Source: Bryobacteraceae bacterium (GTDB lineage Bacteria > Acidobacteriota > Terriglobia > Bryobacterales > Bryobacteraceae). Taken from it: DNA of 64,000 nucleotides. Below, piece after piece: positions 59,255 through 64,000 of the stretch. Made by a program: the position numbers and the translations under genes. The DNA is taken from assembly GCA_041394945.1 (NCBI GenBank), contig JAWKHH010000003.1, positions 62,001 through 126,000 of the forward strand, in the 5' to 3' direction. The notes under the pieces are model-generated. The model ran no database searches, was not told where the DNA came from, and worked only from the letters and a program-made list of their open reading frames with translations. Numbering within the stretch: position 1 is the first letter of the stretch; the number at the start of each line of letters is the position of its first letter.

Positions 59255-60505
59255 ATGGAAGCAAACGGCAACACGGCCGTCGCAGCGCGGCATCAGTATC
59301 TTTGGGAAGTGCCCGGGAAACCGGTGTCGGCACGGCTGGAGATCGACTTTGTGGACCGGCTGCTCATGGAGATCATGCGCGGGTTCGGCGTCGTGCCGCG
59401 GCGGGGCGTGGAGATGGGTGGAATCCTGCTGGGCTCGGTGCAGTCCGGCCCGGCGGGGAAAGTCGTGCTGGTGGAAGACTTCGAGCCGGTGGCGTGCCAG
59501 CACGCGAAGGGTCCTGCGTGGCTGCTGTCGGAAGACGAGCAGATCCAGTTTGAGGACACGCTCGCCCGCTGGGCGCCGGCGGAAGGAAAGCGTACCTACG
59601 CGGTGGGCTTTTATCGCAGCCATACGCGGGAAGGCCTCGGGATGACTCCGGAAGACGAGGAGATGTACCGCCAGTACTTCCGGGATCCGTCCGCGATCAC
59701 GCTGCTGGTGAAGCCTTTCGCGACGAGAACCAGCGTTGGCGCGATCTTCTTCCGCGAGGGCGAGACGTGCAAGACCGACGTCAGCTACGAGGAGTTCCCG
59801 TTTCACCCGCGCGAGTTGGCGCCGGAATACGCCGGGGTTTTCTCGTCGGATCCAGAACCGCGCGCGGAGACTCCTCCTCCGGCTCGGCCTGCGGCAGGGG
59901 CGTCCCCGAAGCCTTCTCCAGCCATTCGCATGGCTGCCGGCCCTCCGGTGTCGAGGACGGACTCGAACCCTTCCCGCCCGGCCGGGACAAAAATTCTATC
60001 GGGAGGATCCAGCTCTATGGGATCGGCGACAAGTTCTCTGTTTCAAGAATCCAAAACCTCGGACCAGTTGCAGTTCGGGTTGCCGGTGGCATCGCAGGAT
60101 GGCAAGGGGCGGCACAAGAAGACGGGGTGGGTGTGGATCCCGTTGTCATTCATCTTCGTGATCGTGGGTGTACTCCTGGGAATGTTGGTTTCCGAGACGG
60201 TGGGAGCGCGGCTGCAGCCGGCCACGCCAACGAGAAATCCGTACACGCTGGGTGTTTCGGTGGCGCCTTCCGGCGAGGGCCTGCTGTTCCGCTGGGACCG
60301 CGGCTCGCCGGCGATCGAGAACGCCACAGGCGGCGAACTGGTGATCAAGGACGGCGCAGCGGAGAAGACGGTACCGCTCGATGCGCTCCAACTGCGCACC
60401 GGAAGTGTGATTTATCGCAACGCTTCTCCTGACGTCACCTTCCGCCTGAGCGTGAATACATCCGGATCCGTGACGTTGTCGGAATCGTCGCCGGCCCGGA
60501 AGTAG
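59255..60505 (+). CDS. Degenerate JAMM/MPN-like domain protein with C-terminal TM helix
   Basis: 416 aa, no signal peptide. Residues ~25-170 look like a JAB/MPN domain: E53 before GGILLG (55-60), and GFYRSHTREGLGMTPED (118-134), aligned with the JAMM motif HxHPx(6-7)SxxD. Here the first His is R121, H123 and D134 remain, and Ser is Thr131, so metal-dependent deubiquitinase-like activity is doubtful. A Pro/Ser-rich linker (200-260), a single TM helix (291-313) and a periplasmic beta domain (GLLFRWDRGSPAIENATGGE, VTFRLSVNTSGSVTLSE) follow. The next gene encodes a stand-alone Clp-like ATPase. Confidence 0.7.
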   Translation: MEANGNTAVAARHQYLWEVPGKPVSARLEIDFVDRLLMEIMRGFGVVPRRGVEMGGILLGSVQSGPAGKVVLVEDFEPVACQHAKGPAWLLSEDEQIQFEDTLARWAPAEGKRTYAVGFYRSHTREGLGMTPEDEEMYRQYFRDPSAITLLVKPFATRTSVGAIFFREGETCKTDVSYEEFPFHPRELAPEYAGVFSSDPEPRAETPPPARPAAGASPKPSPAIRMAAGPPVSRTDSNPSRPAGTKILSGGSSSMGSATSSLFQESKTSDQLQFGLPVASQDGKGRHKKTGWVWIPLSFIFVIVGVLLGMLVSETVGARLQPATPTRNPYTLGVSVAPSGEGLLFRWDRGSPAIENATGGELVIKDGAAEKTVPLDALQLRTGSVIYRNASPDVTFRLSVNTSGSVTLSESSPARK

Positions 60506-60708
60506 GACCTCGGACGCGAAAGTACCGGACAGCGATCACAAGCGCGGATCGATTTTTCTCAAACGCCGACGGAAAGCGATAACTCTTTTTTTTTCAATCC
60601 AATGACTGGCGACGACAGCGCCCGGCGGGCAATCCGTTTTGGTGGCAAGTCGGCCAAACCATTGGAGGCGGACGCTAGGCTGGTCCTTCGAAAGGAGGGC
60701 GACGAAAC

Positions 60709-61800
60709 ATGCGCTCCGTACTAAACCCCGGCCGGCTCCGCCGGGCTGTGGAACCCGTGGTCAGCGAACCCGCTCATCACGATATCGAAGAGGCTCTCAG
60801 CTCCCGAATCGTCGGGCAGGCCGCTGCTGTTGAAGCGATCGTCCCGTATGTCCGGATGTACCAGGCAGGGCTGGCGCCCGAGGGTCGGCCGGCGGGCGTG
60901 TTTCTGCTCCTCGGCCCCAGCGGCACGGGCAAGACCAAGACCGTGGAGGCGTTGGCGGCGGTGCTTCATGGCAGCGAGAAGAACGTCCTCAAGGTCGACT
61001 GCGGGGAGTTTCAGCTCGAGCACGAGGTGGCGAAGCTGATCGGGGCGCCGCCGGGCTACCTGGGTCACCGGGAAACGCAGCCGTTGCTTTCGCAAGCCAA
61101 AGTAAATGCCGTTACCAGCGAACGGTCCAGCCTTTCAATTGTGCTGCTCGACGAAATCGAAAAAGCGGCGCCTTCGATGACGCGGCTGCTGCTCGGCGTA
61201 CTCGACAAGGCAACTCTCCGGCTGGGCGACAACAACGTGGTGAATTTCGAACGGTCCCTGATCTTCATGACCAGCAACCTCGGCGCCCGGGAGATGATGG
61301 CGACCATGCGGCCGGGCTTCGGGTTCGAATCCCTCGGCGCGGGTCCGTCGCTCGACGAGCTGTCGGCAAAGCTCAACCGAATCGGCGAGAACGCGGTGCG
61401 GCGGAAGTTCGCGCCGGAGTTCGTGAACCGTATCGACTCGGTGGTGACGTACCGTCCGCTCGGCGATCAGGCGCTCGACTCCATTCTCGACATGCACCTC
61501 GACGACTTCCGGCGCTTGGTGGCGATGCGGCTGGGTGGCTCGGCGTTCGACATTCAGGTGAGTCCGGAGGCGCGGGCGTTTCTGCTGGAACGCGGCGTGA
61601 GCCGCGAGTTCGGGGCGCGCGAATTGAAGCGGACCATGCACCGTCATCTGATTCAGCCGCTGGCCTCGCGGGTTGCGTTGGGCGAGATTCCTGCGGGCGC
61701 GCTGGTGTCGGTGGAAGCCGGAGAAGACCAGCTCGAGTTCCGTCATGCCGTGGGAAGTCCGCGGCGGCGAAAGGTTTCGCTGCTCGACGAGGCGGCGTGA
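60709..61800 (+). CDS. Stand-alone ClpB-D2-like AAA+ ATPase
   Basis: 363 aa, one AAA+ module equal to the second nucleotide-binding domain of ClpA/ClpB. SSRIVGQAAAVEAIVPYVRM, Walker A GPSGTGKT (69-76), pore loop GYLG (116-119), Walker B VLLDEIEK (145-152), sensor 1 IFMTSNLGAREM, FAPEFVNRID, and a D2-small C-terminal domain with REFGARELKRTMHRHLIQPL. The N domain, D1 and middle domain of ClpB are absent and no ClpP-binding IGF loop is seen. Strong ribosome binding site AAGGAGG (60692-60698) with 10-nt spacing. The 200-bp gap to the upstream JAMM-like gene shows no gene. Confidence 0.85.
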   Translation: MRSVLNPGRLRRAVEPVVSEPAHHDIEEALSSRIVGQAAAVEAIVPYVRMYQAGLAPEGRPAGVFLLLGPSGTGKTKTVEALAAVLHGSEKNVLKVDCGEFQLEHEVAKLIGAPPGYLGHRETQPLLSQAKVNAVTSERSSLSIVLLDEIEKAAPSMTRLLLGVLDKATLRLGDNNVVNFERSLIFMTSNLGAREMMATMRPGFGFESLGAGPSLDELSAKLNRIGENAVRRKFAPEFVNRIDSVVTYRPLGDQALDSILDMHLDDFRRLVAMRLGGSAFDIQVSPEARAFLLERGVSREFGARELKRTMHRHLIQPLASRVALGEIPAGALVSVEAGEDQLEFRHAVGSPRRRKVSLLDEAA

Positions 61801-61815
61801 GACGGCGGCCGCCGG

Positions 61816-63147
61816 TCAGCAGGGCAAAAACGTAAACGCGGCCACCCCGAGCGTGAACCATATAACCGAAAAGAACAGACCGTAGCCGAAGAACTCGCGG
61901 AAGTTCACCCGGGCGATCCCGCCGATCACCATGTACCAGAAAGGCGCGGTCAGGTTGCCCATGTGATCGCCGACGCTGAGCGCGAGCATCCCGCGCTCCA
62001 CGGTGACGCCGACGGCCAGCGCCGCCTTCGACGTCACGAAGCCCTGGATGGCCCACTGCCCGCCGCTCGATGGAACGAAAACCGACACGACCCCGCCGGA
62101 GATCGCCGCCAGCAGGGGGAACGTGTAGGGTGTCGAGACAGCGGCGACGGCCGACGCGAGAAATTCACCCACCGAGGTGAACTGGATCAATCCGGCGACT
62201 CCGGCGTAAAGGTGATAGAGCACGATCACCGGCCACGCCGACCGCACCGCATGCTCAAGAGCGCGCATGAACCGGTGCACACTGCCCTGCAGCAGCAGAC
62301 ACGACGCGAGAAGGATCGTGTTCAGCGAGTTGATGTCGAGCCCGAGCTTCTTCGTGAAGAAGTGGGTGTAGAGCCAGACGCCAAGTATCCCCGTCAACAC
62401 GAGCGTCACCACGCCGCTGTGCTCGATGCGCTCGGACAATCCGGAGGGCTCCGGATCGGGATCGGGTTCAGCGGCGGCCTCGAGCGCGGAGGGGAAGCCG
62501 GAAACGGCCCGCACCTGCTTTGGCATCAGCAGGCACCCCACCACCATCAGCAGAGCCGGGAAGACAAGCGTCAACACGATAGCCGCCGGCGACCAGATGG
62601 TCCGCGACAGCGGCACCACGCCGGTCAGCTTTTCGAGGAAGTGCCCTGGCGTCGCCAACAACAACGGCGCGCTCGCCGAGAGCCCAAACTGCCAGCACGA
62701 GTTCGCCGCCCACAACAGCGCGAGGAAGAACAGAAAATCGATCCGGATGCCGCGGCGCTCGGCTTGGTCCGCGAAGTGAATCGCAACGAGCGGCGTGAGC
62801 GCCATCCCGAGTCCCCAGTAGAGGTAGGCGAAAAACGCGGAGAGCGCCACCGCGACAACCACCACCTGGTTGGCGCTTCGCGGGACGCGCGAAAGGGTCT
62901 CGATTGCCCGGCGAAACAGAGCCGTCGACCCGAGCACGGCGCTGAGGGTGATGATGAGAGTCATCTGCATCGTGAACGGCAGCAGCATCCACAAGCCCCG
63001 ATAGTAGGCGTCGGCAGTGGAAGCGGCGGTGTCGCCAAGCCACAGCGACGCGCCGAACAAGAGCAGCAGCAGAACCACGGACGCGGTGATTGCATCGGGA
63101 ACGAGTTGGCCCACGAGGCGCGAGAAACGGTCGAGCCGGTCGTGCAT
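61816..63147 (-). CDS. atoE: Short-chain fatty acid transporter family (AtoE)
   Basis: 443-aa inner-membrane transporter with about 12 TM helices. Family hallmarks are FAYLYWGLGMALTPLVAIHF and FVPSSGGQWAIQGFV near residue 360, with SVGDHMGNLTAPFWYMVIGG after it. AtoE-type carriers take up acetoacetate or butyrate in cells using the acetoacetate pathway. ATG 63147 is preferred to an upstream TTG at 63171 because it gives the usual short N terminus. A hydrophilic loop with a DPDPEP run (about 230) separates the two halves. Confidence 0.9.
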   Translation of the reverse strand: MHDRLDRFSRLVGQLVPDAITASVVLLLLLFGASLWLGDTAASTADAYYRGLWMLLPFTMQMTLIITLSAVLGSTALFRRAIETLSRVPRSANQVVVVAVALSAFFAYLYWGLGMALTPLVAIHFADQAERRGIRIDFLFFLALLWAANSCWQFGLSASAPLLLATPGHFLEKLTGVVPLSRTIWSPAAIVLTLVFPALLMVVGCLLMPKQVRAVSGFPSALEAAAEPDPDPEPSGLSERIEHSGVVTLVLTGILGVWLYTHFFTKKLGLDINSLNTILLASCLLLQGSVHRFMRALEHAVRSAWPVIVLYHLYAGVAGLIQFTSVGEFLASAVAAVSTPYTFPLLAAISGGVVSVFVPSSGGQWAIQGFVTSKAALAVGVTVERGMLALSVGDHMGNLTAPFWYMVIGGIARVNFREFFGYGLFFSVIWFTLGVAAFTFLPC

Positions 63148-63189
63148 CGGGACATGATATCGCGCGGCCAACGCGGACGCGGCTTGGCG

Positions 63190-64000
63190 TCAGCCGACGA
63201 CCACGCGGCGATAGTAGGCTTCGTATCGCGGAATGATTGAATCGGTGGAGAACCGGTCGATCGCGGTTTGCCGGGCGTGCGCCGCCATGCGCGCCCGCAG
63301 CGAGGCGTCGCCGAGCAGTTCCCGTACGCGCGCGGCGTGCGCCTCCACGTCACCCATCGGCTCGAGGAACCCGTCGCGCCCGTGGGTGATCAGCTCACCC
63401 AAGCCGCCCGTGCGAGCCGCCACTGGAACCACGCCGCACGCCATCGCTTCGAGCGCGGCCAATCCGAACGCTTCGTGTTCGCTCGGCAGCAGCAGGATAT
63501 CGCATTGTGGAAGCAACTCTTCCACGCGGTCCTGCTTGCCCAGGAAGTTCACCCGCGCGGACACGCCCAGTTCGGACGCAAGACGTTCGGCGCGGCTTCG
63601 CTCCGGCCCATCGCCCACCATCCAGAGCTCGACCCCGGCATCGCCGGACGCGGCGAGAATCCGCACGCAGTCGCACGGGCGCTTCACGGCGCGGAAGTTC
63701 GAGACGTGCACGAGACGGGACGGGCCCCGCCGCGGGGCGACGGCGGGTTTGTACAGCTCGCAGTTGACAAAGTTGTGGATCACCTCGATTGGCCGGGTGA
63801 TTCCGAACACCTCGCGCGTCCGCTCATCAAGGTAGCCGCTCACGGTCGTCACGCCGTCCGATTGGTCGATCGAAAAGCGCGTGATCTCGAAATACGAGGG
63901 CTCGACGCCCACAAGCGTGATATCGGTGCCGTGGAGCGTCGTGACGAACGGCAACACGCGTCCGCCATCGCGCGCCGCGAGCATCTGCTTCGCGAGCATG
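63190..64000 (-). CDS. bshA: N-acetyl-alpha-D-glucosaminyl L-malate synthase BshA, 3' part (runs off right edge)
   Basis: First enzyme of bacillithiol synthesis, a GT4-fold retaining glycosyltransferase joining UDP-GlcNAc and L-malate. About 270 C-terminal residues are visible: the BshA-specific LPFVTTLHGTDITLVG, VVTTV-type VTTVSGYLDERTREVFG, IEVIHNFVNCELYKP, then the donor-binding LVHVSNFRAVKRP, GDGPERSRAERLA and SEHEAFGLAALEAMACGVVPV. The frame stays open at the edge, so the N-terminal ~100 residues lie beyond the window. Supports the thiol-transferase call for the DinB/YfiT protein at 44328. Confidence 0.92.
   Translation of the reverse strand, partial: MLAKQMLAARDGGRVLPFVTTLHGTDITLVGVEPSYFEITRFSIDQSDGVTTVSGYLDERTREVFGITRPIEVIHNFVNCELYKPAVAPRRGPSRLVHVSNFRAVKRPCDCVRILAASGDAGVELWMVGDGPERSRAERLASELGVSARVNFLGKQDRVEELLPQCDILLLPSEHEAFGLAALEAMACGVVPVAARTGGLGELITHGRDGFLEPMGDVEAHAARVRELLGDASLRARMAAHARQTAIDRFSTDSIIPRYEAYYRRVVVG

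Noticed and set aside
60602..60724. 40-codon open frame before the Clp-like gene
   Set aside because: No ribosome binding site, overlaps the Clp-like start, no recognisable features.
1..64000. CRISPR arrays, tRNA, rRNA, insertion sequences
   Set aside because: No regularly spaced direct repeats of CRISPR size, no cloverleaf with a T-arm GTTCGA signature, and no transposase-like protein seen.

Overview
The window is GC-rich, densely coded bacterial chromosome, most likely from an Acidobacteriota member of the Bryobacterales/Solibacterales (Candidatus Solibacter-like) group. The basis is gene content. Four proteins carry the C-terminal domain first described from Solibacter usitatus (TIGR03437). 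There are also an SBBP-repeat protein, a TIGR02999-type ECF sigma factor, an Oar-like TonB-dependent receptor with a carboxypeptidase-regulatory domain, a DUF1549/DUF1553 plus DUF1501 pair, a DUF1080 protein, and a bacillithiol gene (bshA). I see no rRNA, tRNA, CRISPR array, prophage or insertion sequence.

Layout. 1-7.8 kb (minus): ECF sigma factor, SBBP-repeat secreted protein, two adjacent reading frames broken by about five apparent frameshifts, then a Ser/Thr kinase running off the left edge. 7.8-9.1 kb: tagaturonate epimerase family gene. 9.1-11.8 kb (minus): compact accessory cassette of a 117-aa unknown, a zinc-finger/HTH MqsA-like regulator and a KGGVGR-motif ATPase with a helical-repeat tail. 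12-14 kb: TonB-dependent receptor. 14-15.5 kb: bestrophin-like channel and a VapBC module with upstream repeats. 16-21.3 kb (minus): translationally coupled ABC ATPase, 844-aa FtsX/MacB-type permease, LolA-like protein and outer-membrane barrel. 21.3-29.6 kb: hydantoinase A, a Cys-rich mini-protein, FecR-domain and BNR-propeller secreted proteins, soluble transhydrogenase, DUF1080 and a His/Asp/Lys-rich secreted peptide.

29.6-30.25 kb is an unusual intergenic segment. It holds a 16-codon peptide gene with a strong ribosome binding site, a large stem-loop downstream of it, and a stretch that can fold into a nested four-way junction. 30.2-34.6 kb: DUF1549/1553 and DUF1501 pair. 34.7-40.8 kb: secreted unknowns, a short UvrC/Cho-like nuclease, an aldo/keto reductase and a CxxCH-containing toroid protein. 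41-44.3 kb: Oar-like receptor with a near-consensus promoter and a clear terminator. 44.3-48.7 kb: DinB/YfiT thiol transferase, CxxCH/TIGR03437 protein, membrane protein, rluE, GNAT. 48.7-56.8 kb: plus-strand run with mostly overlapping starts (VOC, methyltransferase, GT2, two tandem large membrane paralogues, YihY, Kir-type channel), which looks like a cell-surface glycan or lipid modification operon. 56.9-64 kb: sulfatase, rsmI, a degenerate JAMM-like membrane protein next to a stand-alone ClpB-D2-like ATPase, an AtoE-type transporter and the 3' part of bshA.

The best candidates for something undescribed are the 9.1-11.8 kb cassette, the 29.9-30.2 kb peptide/RNA segment, and the JAMM-like/Clp-like pair at 59.3-61.8 kb. 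All three rest on reading the sequence alone, and no search was run.
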